64,000 bases of DNA. It comes from Gymnogyps californianus (taxonomy: Eukaryota; Chordata; Aves; Accipitriformes; Cathartidae). Location of the stretch: the NCBI RefSeq assembly GCF_018139145.2, contig NC_059473.1, positions 65,578,707 through 65,642,706 on the forward strand. The letters are read 5' to 3'. Positions 1-12,288 of the stretch are shown here, in pieces (position 1 is the first letter of the stretch; every line of letters starts with the position of its first letter). The translations under genes and the position numbers were made by a program. Under the pieces are notes generated by a model. That model made no database searches, had not been told where the DNA came from, and was given only the letters and a program-made list of their open reading frames with translations.

Positions 1-864
1 GAGAAGGACAGCAATATTTGTGTCCTCAGATGCAGACTAAACCAATGTTCAGAAAATGTTTCTCTCCATGTTTGTGCCTTGGCTAAAAACAGTAGTAACA
101 TAATAAATACACAAAACAATGCTAAACTACTAGCACTGAAATAAACTACAGCCTGACAGAAAAGATATTTGCTTATATAGCAGCTTATGCTTCAGATTAG
201 TCAGGCTCTTCCATTATATTTTGTAAGCAAAAGGGCAGAAAAGTTTTTTTCTCCTCTTAGATCTTTTCCTTACGTCTCTGTTTACAGCTACAGCCTACAA
301 GAATTTCACAGCAGGACTTGATCTGGTGAGGCAGTGCCATCTGCCTAAAAGCCAAAGGCTCGTGGAAACTCTTTGGTTTCACCAGGCTGCACAGCGGGTT
401 CAGTTATCACTGTCAGGACAGGGCTGGAGGAGAGGCCGAGCACAGGCTCCTCAGCTTTAGCCTTCTCTTTTAGACTTGTAGATCTTAGACTTATGTATCA
501 AAAAATAAGTTGTGGGAGCTTCAGAATCTAAAATTACTGATTTTCAAGAGCAGTAAGATACAGGACTCCAACCAATTTTGATGAAGAAGACAAGGACTGT
601 TTAAACAGAAAATAAAAAAAAGGACTTCTCATCTGCCCACTAGACAAGACATTGCCCAGTGCAGGCCTCTGGGAGCCACTGCTCTGGTGTGAGGACACCC
701 CATTATACGGTTTATTTCATCAAATGAGATTCCCATTTCAAGGGAAGTCTAATGATAAAAGTCTCATTCTGTTAAAAGTATAATTACAAACCAGTTTCAT
801 CCTTCATAAATAATGAAATGTGAATTTCCTACACATCCAAATAAATGAAGGTGTTTACAATTGC
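1..864. other. Intergenic sequence upstream of TAAR1
   Basis: No gene is recognisable here on either strand. The stretch is AT-rich with short runs of A and T. It should contain TAAR1 control sequence, but I see no confident TATA box or named site. In mammals the vanin genes lie on this side of TAAR1; nothing vanin-like is visible, so they are either outside the window or absent. Confidence 0.5.
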
Positions 865-885
865 CCTTTTTTTTCCTCCCTGCAG
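865..885 (+). promoter_or_regulatory. Candidate 3' splice site upstream of TAAR1
   Basis: A long pyrimidine tract ends in CTGCAG at 880-885, about 105 bases before the TAAR1 start codon. This looks like a strong splice acceptor. If used, TAAR1 would have an upstream untranslated exon and its coding exon would begin at 886. That exon would contain a short out-of-frame ATG at 896, closed within 14 codons, ahead of the receptor start. This is inferred from sequence only. Confidence 0.4.
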
Positions 886-989
886 CTCTCCCCATATGGA
901 AAAGAAAAAAACAGTTGTAAATGTATCTCAGCATTAGGAAAAACAGTACCTGTGCTGCATACCTACGTGGATTTGAGACCTCAGGAAGG

Positions 990-1991
990 ATGCAACTGTG
1001 CTGTGAATCCGTAAATGGCTCTTGCATAAGGAGCAGCTGGTCAAACAGTATCCGTGTTTCCATGTATATCTTCATGGTTTGCATTATTCTGGCCACAGTG
1101 GTTGGAAATTTGACAGTTATCATCTCAATATCACATTTCAAGCAGCTCCATACGCCTACCAATTTCCTGATACTTTCTATGGCTACAGTAGACTTTCTGC
1201 TGGGATTCCTCATCATGCCTTGCAGCATGGTGCGCTCTGTTGAGCACTGCTGGTATTTTGGGGAGCTCTTCTGCAAGATCCACACGAGCACGGACATTAT
1301 GCTGAGCACAGCTTCCATCTTCCATCTTTCCTTCATATCCATCGACCGTTACTATGCTGTATGTGACCCTCTAAGATACAAAGCAAAGATAAATACTTTT
1401 GTTATCCTGGTCATGATATTTGTAAGTTGGATGGTCCCTGCTGCTTTTGCTTTTGGGATGATCTTTCTAGACCTAAACTTGCGAGGGGCAGAAGAGATTT
1501 ATAATCATGTCCATTGTGCAGGAGGATGCTTTGTCATTTTTAGCGAAACTTCAGGTGTTGTGGCCTCCATAGTGTCTTTTTACATCCCTGGATTTGTTAT
1601 GCTGTACATTTATAGGAAAATATACTCTGTAGCCAAGAGGCAGGCAAGATCCATTGATGCAATTAGCCAAAAACAGATGCGATTTGAAATGAAGCACCAC
1701 ATTTCATTCTGCAGAGAAAGGAAAGCTGCCAAGACATTAGGCATAATAATGGGAGTGTTTCTCATCTGCTGGAGTCCATTCTTCTTCTTTACAGCAACCA
1801 ATCCATTTATGAATTATGTGATACCTCCTACTCTCATTGATGCTTTGGTTTGGTTTGGTTATTTAAATTCTACATTTAACCCAATTGTTTATGCATTTTT
1901 TTACATGTGGTTTCGCAGGGCATTAAAGATGATTCTGTTTGGAAAAGTTTTTCAACAGGACTCTTCCAGGACTCATTTGTTTTTAGAGTAA
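990..1991 (+). CDS. TAAR1: Trace amine-associated receptor 1
   Basis: This is an intact single-exon class A GPCR of 333 residues. TAAR1 responds to trace amines such as tyramine and phenethylamine and couples to Gs/cAMP in mammals. Seven membrane segments can be read from about residue 24 to 305. An N-glycosylation site lies at Asn9, the helix 2 aspartate is Asp68, and the amine-binding helix 3 aspartate is Asp102 (context HTSTDIML). Asp119-Arg120-Tyr121 form the DRY motif. Cys95 and Cys180 are the expected disulfide pair. CWSP occupies 260-263 and NPIVY 297-301. Much of it matches mammalian TAAR1 as I remember it, including the stretch around [16 protein letters not shown] chose the ATG at 990 because its length matches the mammalian N-terminus and it has A at -3. 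An in-frame ATG at 921 would add 23 residues but has T at -3. Residue 306 is Met where family members usually have Pro before WF. Confidence 0.96.
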   Translation: MQLCCESVNGSCIRSSWSNSIRVSMYIFMVCIILATVVGNLTVIISISHFKQLHTPTNFLILSMATVDFLLGFLIMPCSMVRSVEHCWYFGELFCKIHTSTDIMLSTASIFHLSFISIDRYYAVCDPLRYKAKINTFVILVMIFVSWMVPAAFAFGMIFLDLNLRGAEEIYNHVHCAGGCFVIFSETSGVVASIVSFYIPGFVMLYIYRKIYSVAKRQARSIDAISQKQMRFEMKHHISFCRERKAAKTLGIIMGVFLICWSPFFFFTATNPFMNYVIPPTLIDALVWFGYLNSTFNPIVYAFFYMWFRRALKMILFGKVFQQDSSRTHLFLE

Positions 1992-2801
1992 CATGCTTTA
2001 AACGGTTGGATTCATGGCTTTGAATTTTTGCCTGGAGGCTGAACTCCCGGATGTAAGAGCTGAAAATGAAGGAAACACCTATTTGTTCACTCATTTACCA
2101 AATCTGATTCAAGCAGATAAGCAACTATTGTGCTTTATGTCTTCTTTCATTCCAGATTGGGATTTGTATGTGGTGTTTTGGTTATAGCTATTTATATGCA
2201 ATGCACAGAAGAGCAAGATTTAAGTTTAAAAAAACATACAGCAGTTTATATCCCTGCTTTTAATCATTAAGAAATTATTCTGATACGACAGATTAATTTC
2301 TTGAACAAAGTGTGTTTATATTACAATATCTGTGTTTATTTATTGTCCTCTAGAAAGAGCAGAAAAGCGTTTTCTTTTGAATTTCTAGACATCTTTGAGT
2401 AATAACCCAAAGCTCTTAAGTTTTGTCTCTCCGCTTCAGTATGTGTGGAGAGGTCAAAACAGGCCCATAACCAGGCATACCAGCACTCCATGGAGGGAAG
2501 ATGGGACAGAGAAAAGTCATGCTGCTCCTTCTGTTTCCATTTCAACTAGTGCTTTTCACTTATGAGTTTGTCACTTAAAGGCTTTGCTGGTTAATGAGAT
2601 CAAAAGCATGTTTAATGAGATCAAAGACAAGGAAAAATACGATGTACAGAATGAAAAGCAACAGTGAACCTGACAATGCCAGAAAATGATGCTTGTCTAA
2701 TGAATGTTTTGATGTAAAATATTTGCCAGTTTGCATCTTACAGAACTTTTTTTAGCTTGGACATATTGTTATTTTGTCTGACGGCAATGCTGTGACAGCT
2801 G

Positions 2802-2841
2802 GTGAGGAAAGTATATAGAGAGTGAGGAAAGTATATAGAGA
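2802..2841. repeat. 20-bp tandem duplication
   Basis: A unit beginning GTGAGGAAAGTATATAGA occurs twice head to tail without a mismatch (2802-2821 and 2822-2841). It is a simple recent duplication in non-coding sequence. Confidence 0.9.
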
Positions 2842-4258
2842 ATTGTGAAGAAATGCTATGGTTGGCATGAGTGGAGGGTGAATGGGGCAGGGTGGCTGTG
2901 GAAGCACCAGGAGGAGCGGCAGAAGAAGGGCTGTAGGAATGGCTTGAGGTGATGGCACCTGGGTGAGCAGGCTGTCAAGGTTACATCTGTGGGCATCTTC
3001 TCAGGACATCCAGATTGGGGCATGAAGGACAGGAGAGTAAGAAGTCAAAAACTAGCACATGGTCACCAGTTGAAGAAAACCGAGAGACTGTCATTTTTCT
3101 AATCTATGACCTGGCTTTTCTAGAGTTAACATATCACCAAACAGAAGGAAATAATACCTCTGGCCTGATCCTGTGACATCTGGTTGGACTATGAAGGACC
3201 AGTCCAGGGAATGGACAGGAAAGGATTAGTACCTGAGAAGAGACTATGGAGAGAAACTGATGACTACTGAAGTAAGAGCTATGCTCAGCAGTAAATGATG
3301 TCCTCCATTCATGTTGCTTGTATACGTGCACATTGTATGTGTATCTTTTCTTTCTTTTCTGTGCTTTGTAGAGCACTGAAGCACTCTATGCTGTAAAGCA
3401 TAAAAGTTGAATGATGCTACATTTCAGCAGAGCAAAATATCAGGATCTGAGATTGTCTCTTTTACTGTTTCATTGCCATCTTGTAAGTTTGCGGTCTCCA
3501 AAATGACATAAAAAGGAACAATGAAATATACACCACATCAGTACTTGTGCTATGGTAGATAATCCTTGTTAGCGACAATAGGACTACTTTAACACTTTAT
3601 CATCTCACAGAAATAAAGTAAATTAAGATAAAAAAATCTATCTTTCTGATAAATTAATGGGTAATTCTCTTCTTCCTTCATCCCCAGTGAGGCTGGCCTG
3701 ATGTAGTTAATTTTCTCATGCTCTGTGTTACCTTCTGAACTGAACTGTGTGATCACTTGGACATCTTGATCTCTCTTGAAATAGCAGTTTCAGAAGTGCT
3801 GCCAGGTGATACCTCCTTTCTTCTGGTGGTGTTGTAGATTGAAGGAAAGTGATCTTTCCCTATGAGGAATGTTGCCCATCTGAGGCTTTCTAAGTATATT
3901 TAGTAAGTTCAGCACATATTAACATAGTCCCTTCAGGAAGTCAATGGAGAAGTTGTTTCTTTCCCCTCATCCACTGTCTATCTCCCTGAAAATCTGGAAA
4001 CATTACTGTGTTTCCAGAGAATTTCAGCTCTACCAGAGTTCACAACTGGTCAGTCTCTCTCATAACTTGTTCTGGTGTCTTTCTGGCATTATTGTCTGGT
4101 TGCAGGAGGAGTTTGTGAAGGAATATGATCCCAGCTTGCTTGCAGGATAGCCTCTAGTTCAAATAGAGCACACGCCTCTGCAATCTGTGCCTAGACCCTA
4201 GTGCAAAGCTAATCCACTTAAAACCATAAAAAACAGACTCACACTCCTGAAGGCTGAT

Positions 4259-4309
4259 AGACATCTAATCAAAATTTAGACATCTAATCTAAATTTAGAC
4301 ATCTAAAAG
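4259..4309. repeat. 19-bp tandem repeat, about 2.6 copies
   Basis: The core AGACATCTAATC is repeated at a 19-base spacing (4259, 4278 and 4297). The second copy has one change and the third is incomplete. It is a small AT-rich tandem repeat with no visible coding or regulatory role. Confidence 0.85.
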
Positions 4310-4951
4310 TTAGGCACTACATCTGCTCTAGTCATTAGTAGCTCTCTTTATACTCACTGTAGAAAAATAGTCACCTTCACAGGGTGTTTTATCTCACCAG
4401 CTTATCCATTTTTAGGTAAGATGAATTATTCCTGCAGATATTCTTTCTCTTACTACCAAGAGGGATCTTCCAGTCACTAGAATAGATGTTTTGATGACTT
4501 TAGATATAATTTTTAGGTAGCTGAGATGAGGATCACTCAGCATAGGTGAATCCCACACTGTGGAAAAGCTGGGATGATCCTGGGACTCCAAAAATGCTTG
4601 CATCAAAGGCCAGTTTTCTGGAACTAGCAGTTAGATGTCTTCTCAGGACCAACTCCTGACTAGCAAGAGCCCTGAAATGAGATTTTGGATCTAGGCAGTG
4701 ATGCATAGAGCTGCTACTGAAGATTTGCCTGAATAGCTGCAGCTCAGAGACAGTGGTGGGACAGTGGATTGTGAAGCCCCAGAGGCACACATGCAGTTCC
4801 CTATGTCCTGCCCTGGAGCACATCAGGAGGGAAGCAGGTCAAAAATTGTCAGCATCCTGAGGAGATGACCTGCCAGGGAGGGCAAATAGAGGAGACCCTG
4901 GGTTAGGGGAGTCTCAGCCATCCCATGCATGCTGTGCAGAAGTTTGGAAGG

Positions 4952-5512
4952 TGTTGTGGTTTAACCCCAGTAGGCAGCTCAGCCCCACCCAGCTGCTCGC
5001 TCACTCCCCCGGTGGGATGGCGTAGAGAATTGGAAGGGTAAAAGTGAGAAAACTCGTGGGTTGAGATACAGACAGTTTAATAGGTAAAGCAAAGCTGCGT
5101 GCACAAGCAAAGCAAATTAAGGAATTCATCACCACTTCTCATATACAAGCAGATCTTCAGCCATTTCCAGGAAAGCAGGGCTTCACCATGTGTAATGGTT
5201 ACTTGGGAAGACGAACATCGTAACTCTGAACTTCCCCCTTCCTCCTTCTTCCCTTATTGCTGAGCACGACGCCATATGGTGTGGTGTACCCCTTTGGGCA
5301 GCTGGGGTCAGCTGTCCCAGCTGTGCCCCCTCCCAACCTGTTGTGCACCCCCAGCCTACTCGCAGAGAAGGCCTTGAGGCTGTGTAAGCACTGCTCAGCA
5401 ATAGCTAAAACAGGGGGGGGTTATCAACACTGTTTTCATCACAAACCCAAAACATAGCACCATACAAGCTACTATGAAGAAAATTAACCCTATCCCAGCC
5501 AAAACCAGTAGA
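4952..5512 (-). mobile_element. Solo LTR of an avian endogenous retrovirus, antisense
   Basis: The left edge (TGTTGTGGTTTAACCCCAG) is the reverse complement of the right end of the LTRs at 12289-12836 and 48395-48977. The right edge, around GAAGAAAATTAACCCTATCC, is the reverse complement of their left end. The middle, however, differs from those copies and resembles another bird LTR subfamily I recognise. The element therefore reads on the minus strand. No gag, pol or env-like coding sequence adjoins it, so it is a solo LTR. The final bases are altered, and I find no clear target-site duplication, so the right border is approximate to a few bases. Confidence 0.8.
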
Positions 5513-7064
5513 GGGGGCATCCCAACGTCGTGGCTGCACAAGATCACCACAATCTATTTAGTGTAAATGGAAATAGTAAAAGAAAAAATCTTCAGTGTAT
5601 AGACCAAAAACTCTCCTGCAAGCTAGTCTAGCCAAGATGTCACCAATATTTATTCTCTGCAGAAGTAACAAGGGGCTTACATACACAGACTGCTGGTGAT
5701 CTTCATCCACATCCAGAAGGCAGTTCTCCTTGTTCTTAATAACCTACAATATAAGTTAGCTTTGCGCACGGCCCAGCTCAGAAAGTTTCAGAAATAACTT
5801 TTTCCTCTGGTGTCCTATTACCTAAAGGTGGCACTTTCCCAAAGAGCCTCCTTGCCTTCTGTTTACAGAGTGCTTTCTCTAGCAGAGCAACTTTAATGAA
5901 GTCCCAAGTTACTTTCTTCCATTAGCTCTAATCACAGGCAGCACAAAGCTATTTCTCACTGTGAAGGGGATGTACGACTGAGATGTGTTAATGAGGCCGC
6001 AGGGGCTCTATTTGAACCCAAGACTTTGATAAATTAGGAGAGCACAAGAAAAATGCCTCATGCTGTTGTCCGATCAGATTAAGAGTTAGGTCTGGTGAAG
6101 CAGAATGTACCTTACTGCAATCTCAAAGTGTCATCATGTAAATGAAGTGCAAAGGGTATTGTTAAATTCCTTATCAACACATTTAATTAGTGACCTTATT
6201 AAACACTTCCCAGATGGCTACCTTTTTCAAAACAAATGAGTCTCCAGTGGGTGATTTCATATGTTTTAACTTCCCTGAAAACTTGTGCAAAGCAATTACT
6301 CCAGCATGATGAAAGGCTCTGTTTCACCAGTGTACCTATGTCTGTTCATTTTGCCACCAGGGAGCACGATTTGCAGCGTCAACTTCCTCTCATGCTTTGT
6401 ACAAAACTGACAGTAAATTTCAGAGTGATGGACTGCCGCCTGCCCCCTCTGCATTAGTGCCTGTAGCTCGTGTTTTGGTGGTTGTAACATGGTGCTGCAG
6501 CCTGTGGGCTGCCACCTGCTATGGCCTCATGGATGGTGGTCCCACCTGCGGCCCAGTCTCGCGGTCTGGCCCTCAGACACCAGATGCAGCAGGACAGGGG
6601 AAGAGGAGGAGCACTGACTGTCCAAGCAGGACCCTTCTAGAAGCCTCACAAGGAAAGCCTTGCTCCAAAATGGAGTATTTTAAACTGCTAGATAAAAACA
6701 TACATTAGTGCAGTGTTCAAACAGAAAACTTGAGCTCTCAAACTGTGTAAATATTGCAAAATGTGTGGCTTTCCTTAAATCATTAACTCATCTAAGTTGT
6801 GCACACTGTGCACTCTCTGTCCTTTACAATGCATTAATACCCATTCAACAAGGAAGAAAATGCTACATACAGTCAAACATAAGATACTTAGTGTTCTACA
6901 AAAGTCTTTTACTTCTGTAGTTTTTCTCATCATCTTCATTATCTACAACACTACTTCCACACTACTGCATCTAATGACATAATTCAGAAAAAGACTATGC
7001 CTATCTGTAAGCACTTTTTGACTAGTCTGTTTCCATTAGACATAGCCTAAATTTTATAAACTTC
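5513..7064. other. Intergenic sequence between LTR and CR1 copy
   Basis: No gene is recognisable. Short open frames around 6236-6920 overlap in different frames, lack similarity to anything I know, and have no splice or start context that would support them. Confidence 0.45.
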
Positions 7065-7410
7065 TATGATGAAATGACTGGCCTTGTAGACAAGGGGAGA
7101 GCAGCGGTTATTGTCTACCTAGACTTCAGTAGGGCTTTCGACACTGTCTCCCGAAAGATCTTCATAGAGAAGGTGATGAAGTATGGGCTGGATGAGCAGA
7201 CAGTGAAGTGGATTGAAAACTGACTGAATGGCCAGGCCCAGAGGGTGGCGATCACTGGCACAAAGTCTAGTTGGAGGCCAGCAACTAGTGGTGTACCCCA
7301 GAGGTTACTACTGGGTCCAATCCTGTTCAACATCTTCGTTAATGATCTGGATGATGGGGCAGAGTGTACCCTTCCAACCTCAACCATTCTGTGATTCTGT
7401 GATGCTATGA
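7065..7410 (+). mobile_element. CR1 LINE fragment with internal deletion
   Basis: Translation of 7090-7370 gives a decayed reverse transcriptase piece. YLDFSRAFDTVS is the first catalytic-aspartate motif region, and [16 protein letters not shown] with NDLDDG lies further on. A TGA interrupts the frame near 7222. At about 7370 the frame jumps directly to the characteristic CR1 3' end (CTTCCAACCTCAACCATTCT, then copies of the short ATTCTGTG unit). The copy is thus 5'-truncated and has lost everything between mid-RT and the 3' UTR. It is not functional. CR1 is the dominant LINE of birds, which supports the host assignment. Confidence 0.93.
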
Positions 7411-10400
7411 AATTTAATTCCCATAATATTTACTGAGTCTTGCATGTTACGTAGTCTTGCATAACCAGATTTTTCCAACTAAATTTAATTTCCTACTTTG
7501 TAGGTTTTTTAATAAGATCTTTTCACCTTCATGCTGCCACTTTAAATCCAACCAACTGCATGGGTAATTGAAAATGTTTCTATGATGTGATGACTATGCA
7601 ATAGCCTTTGTAACACAAATTCATTTCCTAAGAGACCAGATCCACAGGTAACTTAGGCAGTGGGAACTGCACAACCCACTTCTAGATGTCTCAACTTCTT
7701 ATTTCCCATAGGTATAGGAAAAGTCAGTCTCCTTAAACACACACAAGTACTCACAGCATACTGACTAAAAGATATCTGTCAGTTAAAGAGACATAACTGA
7801 AAACAGAGTGCATCCTATACCCTTTGGACTTTCTCAGTTAACAACAGGAGAAAACAATTCTCTGAGAAAATCTGAGCTTGTCTTTTGCTCTCTATTGCTG
7901 TGATTTCTGCTTTACTGAAGCCAGACCAGAGGAATAAGAGCAGTTAGTAATAAGTAACCAAATAGTTCTCTCCAATCAATAATTAAGAACAACATGGAAA
8001 TGATGAGGTACAACATGAAGGAAACTCATAGGCTGTGATAAAACTAAAACTGTTTTACCAGTGAAAATAATGACTACAACAATTTTCTCTCCACACTGCC
8101 TTTGCGGTACAGCAGTGCCTCATATGACTAATTCTCAAAGATAATTTCCAAGGTCCTTTATGTAGTCTTGCTTTAACCCAGTTAAATAGTTTCTTTTATA
8201 AAGGTTTCAGTTCCTGTACATTTGTTAGCAGATTTTAGACAATTCATTTCTGAAAGGTGAGGTGTCAAACTGTTCCCCCATCACTGCCTTCTGTCCCATG
8301 CTGAAAGGAGGACCAATGGTGAGGCACATGGGACACTGCTTTCTGAAGGTAATGCTTTTTCAAGTGTAGCCTCTTTCCACAGATTTTTTTTTAATCTAAT
8401 ATAATTGTGTCTGCATAGATTTCTGCAGAATTTATGTTTTGGTAACTTCTTTTAATAAAGGAACATCTGTGTGAAGCTTGCATATTCTCTCTCACTTATT
8501 TATTTAAAAATATAGCTACTAGACATGCCTGTCTCAAAAATACTGACAGATTTCAAAGATAAAATATTTCTGCTGTACACACTGACAAAATTTTACTATT
8601 TTTGGAGTCTGTAAATGATTCCGTTGTAGATAATCCCAGAGATTTGCATTTTATTTCCAACAGAAAGTTTCCTTGTTTGTCTTTAAAGCAGCTGCCATAA
8701 AGGTAGACTCCTTTAAATGTTCTTACTTCTCCCTTAATTCATTTTAAAAACCATGTTTATTTTCTGCCCTGTTCTTATGACATACTGTATATCGCATTCA
8801 ATAAAAATCCAGTCTCTGCTGAATAGCAGTCATTTACCCTTGGATTTGTAATGCATCTTCAATACACCTGCATAAGGGTCAGCATTAAGTCTGAACATCC
8901 ACCTCTGACCTCAGAGGACTCCACTGATTCACATTAATAGTGAATTAATTTTGTCTTTTCTTGTAGCAAAATAAATACTATCTTTCCTACTTTTTATTTC
9001 TTTATAAATAATAGATTGTCCAATAACAGATGATAGATTGACCTACATTAACACTTCTTTTTATCCGTTTCTGTAATGTATGGGGAAGACTTTCTGTACA
9101 TTATGCGAAAGCTGCAGATACAGCCAGCATGAGAGAAGGTGCTGTTGCAACCCATTAAATTACAAGATGGTACTCTTCTTCAAGGTTATTAAATATTTCA
9201 TTTCTAAGTTTCATTAGAAATGGTAATTATTAAAAAATATGAAAGAATGTATTGGCCACTAAAATAGATAAAAAACAGAACATCTTTCCTTCACCTTTAC
9301 CTTTAGCCTCTCCTTTCAAAGACTCATTTTGATAGGACTTGCATCTACCTTAAGTCACCAAAATACCTCCCCTATACATGAGGGTAAATGAATTAACAGA
9401 GCAAACAAAAATAATGGTCTTGGGAATACAGACACTTGGCTTTGTTTATCTCCTGTTGATGTAAACCCCTAAATTATATACATATTTTTAACTCAAAATC
9501 TCCTGGGACTTAAATGTAATGTCATAAAAGAAAAATAAATTCCCACCTTTCATTAATCTGAGCCAAGTTACAGAGGGGGTCTGCCTTTTACCAACATTGC
9601 AGGTTTGCAGGACAATAACAAAACAGGAAAATGTCTACTTAAAGAATCTATTGATGGTATTATTAAAAGAGATGCAGGTGGGATTAGCCTATAAAACTGA
9701 ATGCCAAGCACTCTTTTTAATCTTTTGATGCTCTGTTTCTGTATTTTCTTCATTCCAGGGTGATACCTATTGGAAAAAGTCAGTGGACCGAGCTGCTTCC
9801 CAAGTTCCTTTTAAGTGGGTTAAATTGCTGTGGAGAAGAGTACCTCTTTCTGCTTCTATTTCTAAATTTGCTCTGAGTCCAAAACAAGTTATCAGGAAAA
9901 GAGGTGGAAGAAATGGGTCTGGTTCTCCCTAGATAAATGAAGGGAATTTTTTGCCCCTTGAAAATATTCACTAGTGTATTCATTTATAACTACTGCAGCT
10001 GGACCACAGTCTATTACAGGAGACAAGACTCAACCTATCTCCACTCCTTTTTAGTTAGTGGAATTATAATGATAGAAAACAAGTGTATATGTAGGGAAAG
10101 AAAAGAATATTTCCTATCATACCAATTTTACAACTGATTTCCATCAGATGCGTTCATTGCTAGTACTTCACAATCCACAGCAGGTGAGTTTAGCATCATA
10201 AATAATTTGGAAAAGGGGGTTTTGGCAGCTGATTTGTGACTCTTAAGATGAGCATTTAGGTGAATAGCTCATTAACTGAAGTCTCCAAGAAAGCTGAGGT
10301 ATGTCAGCTTACATAACATTTCTCCTATAGAAAAAAGATCAACATTCTAAGATTGAAGAGACAAATAAATCCTATATAGTATTTAAAGACTGAAGTGACT

Positions 10401-10741
10401 TGAGGGGTTTCTTTGTCTATGCATGTTTTTCTTCTAACACTTTAAAATTACTAATATTACGATGTGTATAAAACACAAGAACCATGTTTTACAAAATGCT
10501 CCAGATACAATAGAATGCACAAAATAAAATTGATGTTATATAATTTAGTTGAGGTAATTAATTTTACTTTCAACTGCTTTGTTTTAAATATTATTTGCAA
10601 TGAATTTTAGAATAGCTTCCAGTTATCAGATTTCATGTACCATTTCAGAAAAATAATGGGTTGCAGTTGGTCCCTATTTAAACCAAGAGAAAGTTTGCCT
10701 CTGAATTACTGCATTTCACTTAGTAATTGAGTTCATGCTCT
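7411..10741. other. Intergenic sequence upstream of TAAR2
   Basis: About 3.3 kb of AT-rich DNA without a recognisable gene. Mammalian TAAR2 has a short upstream coding exon; such an exon, if it exists here, should lie in this stretch, but it is too short to find by eye. Nothing else stands out. Confidence 0.45.
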
Positions 10742-10772
10742 TGACTTACTTTATCTTGTATTCTCATGTTAG
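10742..10772 (+). promoter_or_regulatory. Candidate 3' splice site of the TAAR2 main exon
   Basis: A pyrimidine-rich tract ending TCATGTTAG at 10772 lies 86 bases before the likely ATG of TAAR2 and looks like a splice acceptor. TAAR2 is the TAAR known to have two coding exons in mammals, so an acceptor here is expected. The open frame runs through it without a stop, so the spliced exon could contribute extra N-terminal residues. Confidence 0.45.
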
Positions 10773-10858
10773 GATTTGGAATCTTTTGGAAAGCTGTGAA
10801 AATTAAATCTGCCTATGGAACTGCATCTCCAATAGAAAAGTGTAATAAAGGATTGATT

Positions 10859-11896
10859 ATGCTTTCTCCGAATATCTCGAGGGATTTGACTGATTGCTCT
10901 GAGTTTGGAAATAGATCCTGTCCTGAGAGCTCTAGGTCAGCAGGAGTACGAGGGGTAATGTATCTGTTCATAACAGCAGCCTTCATTCTCACCATCTTAG
11001 GGAATCTGGCCATGATCGTTTCCATCTCATATTTCAAGCAGCTTCATTCTCCAACCAATTTCCTCATCCTATCCATGGCCGTCACGGATTTCCTGCTGGG
11101 CTTTGCCATTATGCCCTACAGCATGGTGAGGTCTGTGGAGAACTGCTGGTATTTTGGGATGACATTCTGCAAAGTTCATTACAGTTGTGACCTGATGCTC
11201 TGCTTAGCTTCCATTTTCCATCTTTGTTCCATTGCCATAGATCGGTTTTATGCAATCTGCCACCCTCTGCATTACGCCAGCACCATGACTGTCGCGGCCA
11301 TAAAACAAATCATAGCAGTGTGTTGGGCAGTGCCCTCTGCTTTTGCTTTTGGTGTGGTTTTCTCGGAAGCTTATGCTTCTGGAATTGAGGGCTATGACAC
11401 ACTGGTTAAATGCTCGAGCTTGTGCCCTATTGTGTTCAACAAACTGTGGGGGGCTGTTTTATTTACAGTTGGTTTATTTGCTCCTGCTTGTATTATGATA
11501 GGGATTTATGTTAAAATTTTCACAGTCTCCCAAAGGCACACATGTGAGTTGAGCCAGGCACACAGGCACACAAAAAGTGATAAGAAAAATCAGCTTTCTA
11601 AGAATAAAGATAGGAAAGCTGCCAAAACTTTGAGTATAGTTATGCTGGGTTTCTTAATATGCTGGTTTCCTTGTTTTTTCACAACCTTAATTGATCCATT
11701 TTTAAATTTCTCTACTCCTTTACCTTTGTTTGATGCTCTAAACTGGCTTGGGTATTTAAATTCTTTCTGCAATCCGTTAATATATGGCTTTTTCTATCCA
11801 TGGTTTCGGAAAACATTTAAATATATCTTAAAAGGCAAAATATTTAACCTACATTTTCGTACAATAAAACTTTTATCTGAAGATCAATCACAGTAA
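10859..11896 (+). CDS. TAAR2: Trace amine-associated receptor 2
   Basis: An intact GPCR frame of 345 residues from the ATG at 10859. TAAR2 is an olfactory-type amine receptor with little-known ligands. Glycosylation sites are at Asn5 and Asn18; the second sits in CSEFGNRSCPE, which is nearly the mammalian TAAR2 sequence. Asp111 is the helix 3 amine-binding aspartate. The DRY motif is Asp128-Arg129-Phe130, as in mammalian TAAR2. GVVFSEAYASGIEGYD around 165-180 is a TAAR2 hallmark. The toggle motif is CWFP at 268-271, and the helix 7 signature is complete at 301-315 (NSFCNPLIY, then FFYPWF). The same frame is open back to an ATG at 10766, and an acceptor at 10772 suggests a spliced 5' exon, so the true N-terminus may differ from the one given. 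Confidence 0.93.
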   Translation: MLSPNISRDLTDCSEFGNRSCPESSRSAGVRGVMYLFITAAFILTILGNLAMIVSISYFKQLHSPTNFLILSMAVTDFLLGFAIMPYSMVRSVENCWYFGMTFCKVHYSCDLMLCLASIFHLCSIAIDRFYAICHPLHYASTMTVAAIKQIIAVCWAVPSAFAFGVVFSEAYASGIEGYDTLVKCSSLCPIVFNKLWGAVLFTVGLFAPACIMIGIYVKIFTVSQRHTCELSQAHRHTKSDKKNQLSKNKDRKAAKTLSIVMLGFLICWFPCFFTTLIDPFLNFSTPLPLFDALNWLGYLNSFCNPLIYGFFYPWFRKTFKYILKGKIFNLHFRTIKLLSEDQSQ

Positions 11897-12038
11897 TAGA
11901 TTCTACTACTGATAGCAGCTCTAGAAATGAAGAAGAAACAGTGGATTACTGGTTATTCATGGTTCAGTAAAAGCCTGAAATGTGCAATACAAATTTTATG
12001 AGTCGGTCCTGTAGAATTATCTCATAGAATATTTCTTT

Positions 12039-12044
12039 AATAAA
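12039..12044 (+). terminator. Probable poly(A) signal of TAAR2
   Basis: A canonical AATAAA lies 143 bases after the TAAR2 stop codon and is the first one downstream. It is the likely 3'-end signal. Confidence 0.5.
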
Positions 12045-12288
12045 ATCAGACTCATTTTATATGATATTTATTTACCACTTGTGTTCACTCTTAATGCCTT
12101 GATAGTGTTTCAGAAGTTTAAGTCTTTCTAGAATCTCTTAATGCATTGGGTTTTTTTTAATTTCAGAAAGTATTTACATACAGTCCATAAACTCAATATT
12201 TCACCTAATCTTGTATGCATGCAGCTAATCTTTCTTGAGGTTCACCATCAATAATCTCCTAAACTGAATACATCCCAGGCTAATACAG

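Larger units (their letters stand above)
1992..4951. other. Intergenic sequence, TAAR1 to the first LTR
   Basis: No gene is recognisable. The AT-rich 3' flank of TAAR1 has no canonical AATAAA close to the stop, so its 3' end cannot be placed; an AATAAA occurs far downstream near 3611. Two short tandem duplications lie here and are listed separately. Confidence 0.5.

Noticed and set aside
921..989. Upstream in-frame ATG extending TAAR1 by 23 residues
   Set aside because: It has T at -3, and the extension has no counterpart in the mammalian receptor, whereas the ATG at 990 has A at -3 and the expected N-terminal length.
4952..5512. Retroviral coding genes near the LTRs
   Set aside because: None of the three LTRs is paired or flanked by gag, pol or env-like frames; they are solo LTRs.
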